This document shows, one piece after another, positions 23,101-32,759 of a stretch of 64,000 bases of DNA. The number at the start of each line of letters is the position of its first letter. Positions within the stretch are counted from its first letter, which is position 1. Origin of the DNA: Channallabes apus (Eukaryota; Chordata; Actinopteri; Siluriformes; Clariidae); assembly GCA_030522415.1 (NCBI GenBank), contig CM060111.1:46843059-46907058 (forward strand), written 5' to 3'. The notes below the pieces were generated by a model. The model was not told the origin of the DNA. It was given only the letters and a program-made list of their open reading frames with translations, and did not search any database. A program made the translations under genes and the position numbers.

Positions 23101-25343
23101 ATGTGGAGGTCTCTCTGTCTCACCCTGCTGGCCGGCCTGCTGGTGGGCTGCAGGGGTGAGAGTGAGACGGATGGGGTGAGATGTAAACCAGCGGCCGAGT
23201 GGAAGATCGGCGATGTGGAACCGCTGAGGGACAGCCTGGGCCGAGTGACCGTGGTGGCCTACCTACAGGCCAGCTGATTGTTCTGTCTGTCGCAGGCGAC
23301 CAGGTTTCTCTCTCTCACACACAGACACACACACAGACACACACACACACACAGACAGATAGACACACGGGTTTATGAAATCTCCACACGTTATCGTACA
23401 TTATCTTATATTATCTCCCTCCACAATCTTGTCATTTTGATTCATACACATTCACATTTAATACAAACGTCCATAATTCTTTTGATTGTGTAAAGCTGCT
23501 TTGCGACAATGACAACTGTTAAAAGCGCTATACAAATAAAATTGAAGTGAATTATCAGTGCTATAATAAATATACGTGCCTCGTGTCCTCAGCTCAGAGG
23601 TCAGGTTGTGAAACATGTTCTTGGCCCGGTCTGATGTTTACTCCTGCTAATGTCCCTGTAGACTGGACGAGCTGCGCCAGAAGCTGGAGGATGCAGGATT
23701 GGTAAACATCGCGTACATGGTGGTGAACAGCCAGGATGAAACCTCTCGCCGCCTTCACAGTCTGATGGAGACCAGGCTCTCGAGTAACATCGCTCTGTAC
23801 AAACAGAACCCAGAGGATCCTGACGTGTGGAGCATCGCCAACGCTGAGAAGGACGACTTCCAGATCTATGACAGGTTCTTTATCTTCTGTCCATCTTATG
23901 AAGCCTGAGGTTATGCGCACTAAGCTCGTAGACTGATAAACTGCTAATTTTTTACTAAATCCCAACTGGACTGCTTTTAGGTGTGGACGTCTGACACATC
24001 ACCTGTCTCTGCCGTATACGATCCTGAGCCAGCCTCATGTGGAGGAGGCCATCAGAAACACCTACTGCACTGGCATGTGTGGAGACTGTTTGCTAGAGGT
24101 ACTGTAAACCATCACCAAACCATCATCTACACACACTTCGGGTTAGGGCTTAGGGTCTGCAGACAGGAATGTGAGCTTGGCTCAAGATATGGGAATGTGA
24201 GTGTGTCTTTGAGTTCATTATGGAAATAAGGGCAGCTGTAAGTGGGTGTGTTTTTAAAGGCCATATATGGAAATCTTCAAGAAGGAAAAAGTAAGCCACT
24301 GGCATTTGTATAACTGCATGTATTTATTGAACTGGCTAATTAACATAAACTAAACTTTAGTTCTTAGTCTTATCTGCTAATATTAGCTGGTTGGCTACTA
24401 TGTGCTAGCCTGACTATATAAGTCAGAAAACTATTTAGAAGCATCTGAGCTCATGTTTGGACTTGAAGGCATGCGCACCTGCCAACATTTTAAAACACAC
24501 CCACCGATCCCATTAAAAGACACACACCCGTCTCATTTAAATAAATGCCTATCTGTCCCCATTTTAAGACACACCCACCTGTCCCATTTTAAGACATGCC
24601 TATTAGTCCTATTTAAAGACACACCCATCTGTACTGTTGTTTGTAGTTTGGTTTACTAACTCGTTGTGCTTGAATCACAGAGTGCTGATCACCTTGAGGC
24701 ATGTAACAGAACAACAGGGGAGAAAAAGGAGGAGGAAACACCAAAAACAGAGGATCAACAACATCACCATCATCATCATCATCATCACCATGGCCATCAT
24801 GGAGGTCATCACCATGGTGGTCATCATCATCATCATCATCATCACCATCATCCCCATGATGGTGGAGAGAGAGATAGTCTTGGTGGCTCAGTTTACCAAC
24901 ATGGCCAAGAGGGCCAGGTCCAAAGAGGCTATTTAGATCAGGACCAGGTTCAGAGGAGGCAGTTTGATTTGGGACAGGTTGCTATTGGACAGCTAGACTT
25001 AAAACATTTAGCTGATGCTGTAGGGAACCAGCAGGTGATGCAGCGTCCCTGAGTTTCCAGGTGTAAATTCCCATTTATGTGTCAGCAGGGGTCGCTCTCC
25101 GACCCCTCCAGCTGATGCTGACACTGACGGCGTCTGATTGGCCAGAACATTAATGAGAGGCCAATCTGACGCTGTGACGAGCCACTGGCTGCTCCCTGTC
25201 TCTGACAGGGGCCCACAGTGGACACAAACGACATCAAGGAAACCTGACAGTGACGCCCTGCCCATATGGGTGACTGACAGTCGACTCAGCCTATCTGAGC
25301 CTGACCTGCAGGGATAAGCCAATGAGAATGACAGGTGATATAA
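23101..25343 (+). CDS. selenop: Selenoprotein P, Sec-rich form with 14 in-frame UGA codons
   Basis: Plasma selenium carrier made with UGA recoding. Coding exons: 23101-23303, 23662-23874, 23981-24098 and 24681-25343 (1197 nt, 398 residues), all GT-AG and in phase. A signal peptide (MWRSLCLTLLAGLLVGC) is followed by a thioredoxin-like domain. Its redox motif is U-x-x-C: LQAS, Sec (TGA 23275-23277), LFC. Later blocks are YMVVNSQDETSRRL, DVWSIANAEKDDFQIYD and CGRLTHHLSLPY. The last exon has a His/Gly-rich stretch (24761-24860). It then runs through 13 further TGA codons with aligned SelP context (RCKFPFMCQQ, CDEPLAAPCL) to TAA at 25341-25343. UGA positions: 25050, 25113, 25119, 25125, 25167, 25203, 25245, 25251, 25275, 25296, 25302, 25323, 25329. 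Zebrafish SelPa is reported with 17, human with 10. Stopping at the first UGA of the last exon would mimic the one-Sec paralogue; the conserved sequence beyond argues against that. Confidence 0.93.
23275..23277 (+). other. selenop: N-terminal selenocysteine codon of selenop
   Basis: TGA in the U-x-x-C redox motif (Sec-Leu-Phe-Cys). Translation continues LFCLSQAT up to the donor at 23304, matching the family's LQAS-Sec-x-x-C-x-x-QAS pattern. Confidence 0.93.
23278..23389. other. End of selenop exon and repeat-rich start of intron 2
   Basis: After the donor at 23304 the intron begins with a CA-rich imperfect microsatellite (about 23316-23358). Confidence 0.6.
23390..23553 (+). mobile_element. 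L2-type LINE 3' tail in selenop intron 2
   Basis: Contains the diagnostic fish L2 3' end: TGTAAAGCTGCTTTGCGACA, then AAAGCGCTATACAAATAAA and a TTGAAGTGAA tail. Only the terminal 160 bases or so are present (extreme 5' truncation). The core motif is shared with the large LINE tail at 7352-7371. Confidence 0.75.
24099..24680 (+). other. selenop: selenop intron 4
   Basis: 582-nt intron (GT at 24099, AG at 24679-24680). At 24490-24630 it contains about five degenerate copies of a roughly 30-base unit built on CATTTTAAGACACACCCACC. Confidence 0.7.
24761..24860 (+). repeat. selenop: His-rich CATCAC repeat in selenop
   Basis: CAT/CAC codons interrupted by GGCCAT and GGAGGTCAT (about 27 His among 37 residues). 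His-rich stretches bind heparin and metals in mammalian SELENOP. The run probably varies in length. Confidence 0.9.
25050..25331 (+). other. selenop: C-terminal selenocysteine codon cluster of selenop
   Basis: Thirteen TGA codons in a single frame within 282 bases, no TAA or TAG in that frame until 25341. Order of neighbours: P-U, SS-U, C-U, H-U, PI-U, CL-U, ET-U, Q-U, GD-U, PI-U, A-U, SQ-U, E-U. The U-C-U-H-U trio corresponds to the human U-C-C-H-C site, with two Cys here replaced by Sec. Confidence 0.9.
25130..25172 (+). promoter_or_regulatory. selenop: RNA hairpin inside selenop Sec-rich coding sequence
   Basis: GCGTCTGATTGGCC (25130-25143) pairs with GGCCAATCTGACGC (25159-25172), 14 bp with one mismatch, around a 15-nt loop. 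It starts three bases after the UGA at 25125 and its 3' arm contains the UGA at 25167. Coding-region stem-loops that modulate UGA redefinition are known for SELENOP mRNAs; whether this is the equivalent is inference. Confidence 0.6.
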
Positions 25344-25366
25344 GCAGGGACAAGAACTTAAACCAA

Positions 25367-25640
25367 TGACACTGGCAACTTTCCTGAATTTATAGTCAAT
25401 TAACAACAAAAACAGTCTATTAACACTGGTATATTGGATGGAATTTTGCTCTCTGATCGCTGATCTAATACTCCTAATTTGGTATAAGAACTATAGTTTA
25501 ATACATCAGTTAGCTTACAAGATAATTCAACTATGTAGAAACTAGCAGATTGTAGCTAGTTAACCCTCAACTGCCCCACAGTTTAATTAACAACTAATAA
25601 AAAAAGCAACTTAAGCTAACATGAAAAGGTTGCCAGTGTA
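25367..25640. repeat. MITE-like insert bounded by ACACTGGCAAC inverted repeats
   Basis: ACACTGGCAACTTT near 25369 and its inverse (AAAAGGTTGCCAGTGT, ending near 25640) enclose about 270 bases of AT-rich sequence with no ORF. The ends resemble hAT-type termini, but no target duplication is evident. Confidence 0.4.
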
Positions 25641-26026
25641 TCAAGGTATCACCTGCACCCCGACAGGAAATCACCAACAAGTATTGACACCTCAGTTTGC
25701 CCCAGGAATGAACCACCACCCCTTGTGCTAATTGCTCCACTCTTCATCTTCATCAATTATTAAAGTTTAATCTTACACACACACACAAAAAAACAGGCTA
25801 ATGCTTGAGAAGCTGGTAATCTCCAGCAAATAACAACTAGCAAAAAGCTAAGCGTCACTGTTTCTACCCCAAGGTTTTATACAACATGCTAAGACTTTAG
25901 CTAGCAGATGTGTGACATCACACACATGAAAAAGCCAATAAATAAGTAAACTTCTATACTCTTTAAACAGGGTGGTGGTTCATGCTGGCAGCAATCTGAG
26001 TGACCATGTTGGCGTAGTTCGTATAT

Positions 26027-26104
26027 CTCTCCGTGGCATTAATGATGCCAGGCGCAGAAACTATGCCGTAGTGGCGCCTGACTGATCCTCAGCCAATCAG
26101 AGAG
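26027..26104 (+). promoter_or_regulatory. selenop: SECIS element of selenop
   Basis: Recruits the SBP2/eEFSec machinery that recodes UGA. The 5' core ATGA is at 26042-26045 and the 3' core TGA at 26083-26085. The inner helix CAGGCGC (26049-26055) pairs perfectly with GCGCCTG (26074-26080). The apical AAA lies at 26058-26060, 12 bases after the core. A small extra stem (ACTA with TAGT) in the apex suggests form 2. Lower-stem pairs are TGGC/GCCA and CTCTC/GAGAG. It is about 700 bases beyond the TAA. Confidence 0.88.
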
Positions 26105-26475
26105 AACGAGAAACACCGCACAACATGACAAACTTTATATGTAATAGTAGATTTAGTAGAGTCAGTATTAGCATCATGCTAACGCCTTCACCCCCGTTTC
26201 TGTTAGCATGTAAGAAAGAACTTGAGGAAAAGACCACAGATGGGACATGTACCACTAGGGGGAGTAGAAAGAAGCTAGAATCAACAGTTCTTTATAGAAA
26301 AAATTATTTGGTGGCATAACAAAAATGTGAATATTTAGCATTAAATGACACGTTAATGTCTAAACTAGCTAGATGTTAGCAATTAGCAGAGGGACAGAAA
26401 AGGTTTAAGGTTCGCTTTGTGCTAATTAATGTAATACATAAAGCTACGTTTAATGAAAATATCTGTAGTACCAGC

Positions 26476-26512
<37 letters not shown>

Positions 26513-26730
26513 AGAAGGATGTGTGCGACACTCCGAATACTGAATGAAGGTTTTCTGGGAAACTTCACAGAACCAGAAGACCTGATGTACTGTATGAGAA
26601 ATGTTCACACTCAGACTGATTATGATGGAGGAATAGATGTAAGTGTGTGTGTGTGTGTGTGTGTTCTCAATTAAAAATAATACTACAATTGTAGTGAAAT
26701 TGCATTAAACTTCACAAATAAACCATATTT

Positions 26731-27000
26731 TCCTTAATCTGCGTGTTGCCTGTGTTCGTTTACAGAATAATCCCGTGTTAATCTGAACAGATTCTTATTA
26801 TTATTATTATTATTATAGTTTAGATACCAGACACTCACACATTGTTTACAAAGATTATGAAGGTTCCAAACCATGACTTTATTTATCTATTAATATATTA
26901 ACAACAACATTTACAATAATAATAATAACAATAATAATAATAATAATGTAAGTCTTCATCTAGCGTTATTCCAAGAGTAACCGACAGAGCGCGCGCACGT
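26731..27000. other. Spacer with AAT/TTA repeats
   Basis: TTA repeat near 26798-26816 and AAT/AAC repeat near 26915-26947; no gene. Confidence 0.5.
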
Positions 27001-27370
27001 ACTATAACGTTGCTTCACCGTAGCCACGCCCCCTTTCCTTTTGGCGCTATTTCAAACCCCACCCTCACTGCCTGCTCCAAGCTCGGGCGACTTCATGAAT
27101 ATTTATAAGCCAAACTCAAATCCCGAGCTGTAATTGGCTGGGGTCAGCAAACCCCCCCCCCCCCCCGCCCGCCTGGACAACACGCCACGGGGTCTGAGCG
27201 CCCGCCCCCTCTCTCCTCCCTCCTTCTCCTCCGCCTGTGATTGGTTGACGCTTGCGCCGCTATGCCCCGCCCCTTGGTCCTGCCCGAGTGGGAATGTGTT
27301 TTGCAGCTGAGGAGAAACTCGGAGCTGTGACTCTGCTGCTCCTCTGTCTGCTCTCAGAAACTGAAACAAC
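27000..27370. promoter_or_regulatory. GC-rich promoter-like stretch of unknown target
   Basis: Unusually GC-rich for this region, with GCCACGCCCCC and CCGCCCCTTGG GC-box-like motifs, TTTGGCGC, a C homopolymer (about 27151-27166) and a TATTTATAA motif at about 27099-27107. No transcript can be tied to it. In human an extra gene (CCDC152) lies between SELENOP and GHR, but I saw no coding sequence for it here. Confidence 0.25.
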
Positions 27371-27373
27371 ATT

Positions 27374-27406
<33 letters not shown>

Positions 27407-27772
27407 TTAATGTTTCCTAAATGTATACAGTTTTATATCAAGCACATGGTGAAAATGTTTAACAAATACATTTACACAAAAACTAAAAAGTAAATGTCCA
27501 CAATCTTCCTGTCAGCACAGTAATGCAGTAGAGCAGAGAAGCTGAGAGCTTTAATGCTAATGTTGCTAAAGACCAACTCAGACAAGACTTCAGCCTGACA
27601 TCAACCTTCTGTCAGATCATCACTTCATCAAGAGATTATACACTCACAATTAAAAAACATATAGAATCTAAACCACTCAGGAGCCTAAAAGCTGAAAGAA
27701 ATTATGGTTTGTAGGTTTTAAACTCATCTGGTCAAATGACACTCACTTTTCAGCACAACGTCACTGAAGAAC

Positions 27773-27965
27773 CTACAGCGTGATGAGGATCCTCGTCCCC
27801 TCCCCCATTAGTGTCTCTCTCACCCCCCCAGCGTGATCAGGATCCTCGTCCCCTCCCCCATTAGTGTCTCTCCCCCATTAGTGTCTCTCTCACACCCCCA
27901 GTTCGATCAGGATCCGCGTCCCCTCCCCCATTAGTGTCTCTCTCACACCCCCAGCATGTGATTAG
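27773..27965. repeat. Minisatellite, about 60-bp unit
   Basis: Three to four imperfect copies containing GTGATCAGGATCCTCGTCCC followed by CTCCCCCATTAGTGTCTCTC. One copy contains an extra CCCCCATTAGTGTCTCTC sub-unit. Confidence 0.85.
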
Positions 27966-28700
27966 GATTTGTTCTCTCTGCCTCGTTTGTTTCCTGAGCA
28001 AACATCCCTTCGTTAGAGGAAAAGGTCAACGAGCATGCTGAAGCAATAAAGCACCATGTGGGTGGCTTTACGCGCCAAGCTGGCCTGAAGACTAGATTCT
28101 GCGCTGCAGAGGCTGATGGGTAATTACCTGCAATGTCCTGAGAGGCAGCATGTGAGAGCGGCTTCATCCGATTCAATCAGACCCACGCAGGGTTGCTAAG
28201 TGCATCTAGGCTACTTAATTAGCTGATCTGCTTTCAGTGTGTGTGCCTCAGCCTCCTGAAGCCCTCACCGTGTATTTTTCCCATCGCTCTGAGCATTAGT
28301 GCCGCGTGTGTGTTGACCTTACCTCCCATAATGCACCTCCTGCTCTCAGCATGGCTCTGTTTAACACGGCAGCACTAGCGTCTCACACACTTCACGCTCG
28401 TGCTAATGGAGCAGAGCAGCGCATGCTTGTTAGTCAAGGAGGACTGAACCTTGGCCTGTACCACAAAAATAAATCATACACACAGGCGCGCGCGCACCTC
28501 AGGTGTGTTTAATCCTTAGCACAGTCAGGAGATGGAGTGTGTGTGACACGACGAGGTCAGGTTCAAGTTGAAGGTCCGCTGGATCAGTGAGTGATGAGGT
28601 GATGAGAGTGAGACTGTGGGGTGACTGTGGGGTGAGACCCTCCACACCGCCATTACCGCAGTCATGTCTGTAAATTAATCATTCAACACAACAATAAACT
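27966..28700. other. Non-repetitive intergenic stretch
   Basis: Balanced composition, no ORF or repeat recognised; includes homeodomain-like CTTAATTAGCTGAT near 28215. Possible noncoding regulatory sequence, judged by composition only. Confidence 0.25.
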
Positions 28701-28840
28701 ATCACACACACACTCACACCATCACACATTCACTCACACCATCATCACACACTCACACCATCACTCACTGACACCAACACACACACACTCACACCAACAC
28801 ACACACATCACACACTCACACCAACACACTCTACACTCTA
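28701..28840. repeat. CA/TCACAC-rich imperfect repeat
   Basis: Repeated CACACACTCACACCATCA-like units, degenerate. Confidence 0.8.
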
Positions 28841-30718
28841 CTAATGAACACAAGGAGAATAAACTTGTAAAGCAAATGCACTTTTATTGAGCTAAAGAAA
28901 AATAAAATGTGTAATTTTACAGCTTCGTCTGGAGGCGTGACGCCTGAACACTCATAACAGGGGAGAGAGAGAGAGAGAGAGAGTAACCGTGTGTAATGTA
29001 CACCAATAAACATTTAAAGTCCCTCATACACACTCATATGTTCTACCACTCTCACACACTCTCCCACCTGTCTAATACACGAGTTATAATTTCACCTGAA
29101 AGTAAACAGAAGACGTGAAGCAGCATCACAGACTGAGCTTAATAACAGTACAGCGTTCAGTGTAAGCGTAGCACAAACGCTCGAGACACACCCATCCCGT
29201 TCACACGCCTTCTCCAGCGAGGGGCGGAGTCAGCCCCGGCTCCTACCGACAGGACGTTTCCCCCGTCCTCTGTGTTCCCCCTGCTCGGGTACACGGGTCA
29301 GCATGTCGGTCCCTCGCGACTGCGTGTTGTAAACTCGGGTTCGGTGCTGGATTAAGACGATGAGCAGCAGCAGGACTGTCCTCAATAAGGCAACAGTTTA
29401 TACACACATGACGCTTAGCTTCATCTTCATTCGCTTCACATAGCCTCCTGCATGTGCACACTGTCACTCCTAAATACACACACACACACACACACACACC
29501 ACCCACTTGGGGTCTCACTCCTGTGTTCAGTCCATGCTCGTTAACTCCCCCTAGTGACCACGGACGGGTCTGCTAACTCGCTAGCATGCTAAGACAGGCA
29601 ACGATGCATCAGCCCAGATACTTTAAGGCTGAAGTCTTAAATGTAGAATTACTTTCACAGCTTCAAAGGCGGAGCAGAGGCTTCTGGGTAAAACACCTCA
29701 CTCCTCGTTTACTTCGCACTTCACTTACTTGGGCAGGGGAACGTAAACGAGTGTGTGCTGAAACCAGGAGATACACACAGCCTACATGTACATGCTGAAA
29801 GTGTGCACTGGATTTAAAAACATTTATAATATCTGAACTCTGTACATGTGTTAGTGTAAATCCTGTGTAATACTGCATATAAAGGCGTACTGCTGCGGGG
29901 TTAAAGCGCTCAGGACGTCCGAGAGGTTCTCCAGAGGGTTACGCAATACTGAGGACTCGTCCTGCACATCAGGGGCGTGGCCTCAAATCTGGATTTAATC
30001 ATCAGACTGTTTCATGAGCGATTTAACCTGTAAATTAGCTTATTTCTGAGAAAAACAAAAAAACTAAAATGTATGAATATGAATAAAAGCAGCAAATACA
30101 AAAAATAAACAAACGAAATAATGATCAGAGTGGATTTCGGAAAAATTAAACCGTTTCCAGCACAGGAACCTTTTCAGGATTTGGGTCTACATTCACACGC
30201 TCCTCCAGGGTCATGTGACAGGGGGCGGGGCTTATGGTATTGAGAGTCACTGATGGTCAGAGAATGAGTTTAGCTAATTAGTGTTTTCTGTTTCAAGGCA
30301 GCGTGGCGCGGTGTTTACGATACGAGAGCAGTCGTGCATGAAGCTGAATTTTTGTAAATGAAGATCCTCACATGATCGTAGTGTTTAACTGTACATGGCT
30401 GTAGCGCTCTCTCTACAGCGTCACGTGTAACCTGGTCTTTGGTGTGTGTTTGATTGACATGTGTTACACGTACAACACAACTCCAGACTCACAGCTCAAG
30501 CACCAAATACAGCCAGGCATGTGCTAACATTTCGTTTGCGTATCACGCTAACTGCATATCATGCTAACTGCATATCACGCTAACTGCATATCATGCTAAC
30601 CGCGTATCTCCAGAATCTGAGAATCGTCACCTTTATCCAAATACTGAGTGATGATGTTATGCTGGATAAAAACCTGGATTAGCAACAGCCACAAAATAAT
30701 TTGTACATTTGTCAAACC

Positions 30719-30759
<41 letters not shown>

Positions 30760-31047
30760 TGCTTGGTGGAAATGACATGAGCTCGTTTCCTAAATCACTA
30801 CAGTAAAGTAAAATCTACACACACTCACAATGTTCCATTTTCATTCCTGAAATCATGACGTGTCTTTAAAAGTAATAAAACACTTTAAAAGTCCTGACGC
30901 TGAGGCCAAGTTTAGACGCTGCTACATGGGCCTTAAAGCCGTAAGGTAAGTAAAAGAAAAAAAACACTTCACTTCTGTTCATTAAGACGAGAGTCGTTGG
31001 CCATGATGGAGCTTTCTTACTTTGATAATCCAGATAGAACGCCCCTT

Positions 31048-31079
<32 letters not shown>

Positions 31080-32240
31080 TGTCCTCCTCATCCCCAGCTC
31101 GGGGTTTGTGCTGTGGGTCGTCCGGGGCGGGACTGAAGTTTATCGCTGTAAAAAAAAAAAAAGCTCTGTTGCCATGAATACAGTTCATCTCTCTCTTCCC
31201 ATTGGTTCTGTGCTCAAGGACATCAGATTTAATGATGATGATGATGTGTGTATGGTTCACATTTAGCTTATCAGGATTAGACTTGTGCCATGTGATCATG
31301 TTCTACAAAACGAGCAAATAAGCACCCTCTTTATTAAATCGCATCTCATCCAGCACCATGTGACCAGCTTCTCCCAGAGTCAGGGGACGATCACATGACT
31401 AAACGTGCAGTCAGAAATAAAGGTACCGAACTGTACGCTTCCTGTCCGCGGCAAAACAACAACGCACGTGTTATAATCCTCTGGTCTGCCTTTTACTACA
31501 AACTCTGTGTGTTAGGTGTGAATTATTCACTAAGTCTGTTTATAAATAATACTGATGGTGGATGATATAGAGACGTGGCTCAGTAACAACGTAACTTTGT
31601 GTTTAATTTAATTTGTAGTTAAATGTTAAACTTGTGTATTTGAAGTTAGTTTGTAGTGTTTAAATGCTTCGTTTGGTGTTTAGTGACAAAACTAATGTTA
31701 TAAGGGACATTATTCATTTAATTACTGCTGTTCAGTTCAGTTGTGAAGCTGTTAACACTTTCAAGTAACGATGTGTGTATGGTTCACATTTAGCATTTAG
31801 TGTGTTAGAACTGTAACAAAACTGGGAATATCACAGACATAATGAACATGTAATATCGGATCTGGATATTTATAAAATCAGGACTTCGCAATATTAATCA
31901 GATCAGTATGGAGGGATCGTGATGATATTATATCAGGAGGTGACATGATTCCCGTCCCCCAATCTCACACACACTACATCTACAGCACACACACCAGGAA
32001 CGAGTACAGGACGGTTCGGTACCTTTACTCATGTGGGCGAGTAATAAACACACTAAAGGCGAATCCCAGAGTGCCACCTGAGGGACACGCCCGGGTACAG
32101 AGGTACCTGCCAGTGCTAGAGGAACCGGAGTCTCACAATCTCACTGTTCCATTTGTGTTAAAGTACATTATATTCATGATTCTGGGGGAAAATCTACTCT
32201 AAAGGTACAAAAGGGTCCCCTTGATGGTTCCACCTCAACA
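28841..32240. other. Intergenic region between selenop and ghr
   Basis: No coding exon recognised. Contains GA (28962-28983), CA (29476-29500, 30722-30758, 31049-31076) and poly-A runs. A 16-base tandem repeat near 30530-30606 is built on GCATATCATGCTAACT. A minus-strand AATAAA candidate (TTTATT near 32247) could end the ghr transcript. Confidence 0.45.
30536..30606. repeat. 16-bp tandem repeat
   Basis: About four copies of GCATATCATGCTAACT alternating with a CACGC variant. Confidence 0.85.
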
Positions 32241-32409
32241 ACAAGCACGGGTGCCTTTATTTTTAGAGTGGAGGCAATTTAGAGTGGGGGAGGTGGGAGG
32301 AGACGTCACCATAAAGCTGCAATACCACCTGCTCGTACAGTTTCAAACATGATCCTGCTGACAAAAATGGACAACTGGAAATTAATTTCATGGTTTGTAA
32401 TGGGATTGT

Positions 32410-32475
32410 AATGGTTTTGAGTGATGTAATGATGTAGTGATGTAATGATGTAGTGATGTAATGATGTAATGATTA
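32410..32475. repeat. ATGATGTA tandem repeat
   Basis: About seven copies of a 9-base unit alternating TGATGTAAT and TGATGTAGT, in the presumed ghr 3' UTR or just beyond. Confidence 0.85.
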
Positions 32476-32730
32476 TTGGCACAGGTCTCGTCAGGAGGTT
32501 AAATCTTTCTGTGTTGCATTGACCATGCATATATGTCCTAAACTGTTTAAATGTCACCAACTCGCACACACACACACACACACATACACACACACACAAG
32601 GCGCATTGGTTATTTTTCCCCACTGCATGGCCTTACACCACAGACTCCGTGACAAATATGGCCGACGTTCAGACTATAGCAGCCATGATGTAGTGACTTT
32701 GGAGCAGTGAGAGAGCAGGCTTGTACCAGC

Positions 32731-32759
32731 GACACACACACACACACACACACACACAC
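32731..32759. repeat. ghr: CA/GT microsatellite adjoining the ghr stop codon
   Basis: On the ghr strand a GT run begins immediately after the TGA stop at 32760-32762. Confidence 0.9.

Larger units (their letters stand above)
25344..26730 (+). other. selenop: selenop 3' UTR (predicted)
   Basis: Runs from the TAA to a candidate AATAAA at about 26717-26722. It holds one convincing SECIS (26027-26104), an inverted-repeat-bounded insert (25367-25640), and CA microsatellites near 26475-26510 and 26643-26663. A second SECIS, usual in SelP mRNAs, was not found by eye. Confidence 0.5.

Noticed and set aside
24675..24857. Met-rich minus-strand ORF over the selenop His-rich region
   Set aside because: Antisense shadow of the CAT/CAC repeat.
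24681..25052. selenop ending at the TGA at 25050-25052 (one-Sec SelPb-type protein)
   Set aside because: The same frame continues for 97 codons with SelP-like Cys/Sec-rich sequence and ends in TAA; conserved blocks RCKFPFMCQQ and CDEPLAAPCL lie beyond that TGA.
25621..25680. Second SECIS starting at the ATGA at 25621
   Set aside because: No stable helix of the right length follows, apical A's are misplaced and the 3' GA core is missing. Other ATGA sites (25365, 25708, 25926) fail in the same way.
27103..27372. Gly/Arg-rich minus-strand ORF in the GC-rich island
   Set aside because: Composition follows the local GC richness and a C homopolymer; no domain, and it ends in low complexity.
31945..32202. 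85-codon plus-strand ORF downstream of ghr
   Set aside because: No recognisable domain; the sequence looks like repeat-derived intergenic DNA and no splice signals support it.
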